A stretch of 5,160 nucleotides of DNA from Deltaproteobacteria bacterium (GTDB taxonomy: Bacteria; Desulfobacterota; Desulfobacteria; Desulfobacterales; Desulfobacteraceae), in contig JAFCZY010000162.1 of the NCBI GenBank assembly GCA_019314105.1, forward strand, positions 1 to 5,160, in the 5' to 3' direction. Position numbers and translations under genes: made by a program. The notes under the pieces are model-generated. The model had not been told where the DNA came from, made no database searches, and was given only the letters and a program-made list of their open reading frames with translations. Positions 4,965 through 5,160 of the stretch are shown here, piece after piece. The number at the start of each line of letters is the position of its first letter. Within the stretch, counting starts at the first letter, position 1.

Positions 4965-5160
4965 ATGAAAATTTTAGTCATAGATGATGAAAAACCAACC
5001 CTTTCCATGTTCAAACTTTTCCTGACTGCCTATGGATATGATGTTTATACAGCAGAAGACGGAGAAAAAGGATTGGCCCTGTTTGATGAGATTTCTCCTG
5101 AGATCGTCTTTACCGATATAAAGATGCCGGGAATAGATGGTCTTCAAGTACTGCGCCGGA
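4965..5160 (+). CDS. response regulator receiver domain (3'-truncated, first 65 residues)
   Basis: ATG 4965 follows AAGGA (4953-4957) with a seven-base spacer, 21 bases after the kinase stop. The visible part is the first half of a CheY-like receiver: MKILVIDDE with the acidic pair D7/D8, then an alpha/beta repeat, then FTDIKMPGIDGL with the phospho-acceptor at D51. The conserved Thr/Ser and Lys lie beyond the window edge. It should take phosphate from the kinase encoded just upstream. Whether it continues into an AAA+/Fis (NtrC-type) output, another effector or ends as a stand-alone receiver cannot be seen. The HPK4-type partner makes an NtrC-type output a reasonable guess, no more. Confidence 0.93.
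   Translation, partial: MKILVIDDEKPTLSMFKLFLTAYGYDVYTAEDGEKGLALFDEISPEIVFTDIKMPGIDGLQVLRR

Overview
The window looks like chromosome of a strictly anaerobic, Desulfobacteraceae-like delta-proteobacterium (Desulfobacterota). This is an inference from four things: a ferredoxin-dependent 2-oxoacid oxidoreductase, a DUF3786-type protein, a binding-protein/histidine-kinase/response-regulator cassette, and moderately AT-rich DNA with A/T-rich spacers. No rRNA, tRNA, CRISPR array, insertion sequence or phage gene was seen.

Layout. (1) Bases 1-284 hold the C-terminal third of a 2-oxoacid:ferredoxin oxidoreductase beta subunit, cut by the window edge. (2) Bases 285-400 are a regulatory spacer with a perfect FNR/CRP-type palindrome, TTGAT-N4-ATCAA, followed by -10-like sequences and a strong Shine-Dalgarno. 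(3) This leads into a two-gene unit on the + strand: a 59-residue protein (401-580), short enough to be missed by length cut-offs, and a DUF3786-like protein (587-1195). A 10-bp inverted repeat spans the 3' end of the second gene and probably ends the transcript. (4) A convergent minus-strand gene (1227-2090) encodes a 287-residue protein with an eroded protein-kinase-like fold. (5) A divergent A/T-rich spacer (2091-2268) carries a candidate promoter in each direction. (6) A tight + strand operon runs off the window: an exported branched-chain-amino-acid-type solute-binding protein (2269-3468), a membrane histidine kinase overlapping it by 4 bases (3465-4943), and a response regulator (4965 to the end).

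How they may work together. The binding protein has no transporter permease or ATPase beside it and is translationally coupled to the kinase. The simplest reading is a three-component signalling system: the binding protein captures a small ligand in the periplasm, the kinase reads it through its Cache-like outer domain, and the regulator carries the phosphate. The output is unseen because the regulator is truncated.

Two start sites were decided here. The binding-protein frame is open from 2200, but TTG 2200 is the first three bases of a promoter -35 box, so GTG 2269 is preferred. The minus-strand kinase-like gene has no Shine-Dalgarno, and its first ATG overlaps a perfect TATAAT, which suggests a leaderless message. 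The most notable regulatory observation is the FNR-type box; the most notable system is the binding-protein/kinase/regulator cassette. Neither is clearly a wholly new kind of system.
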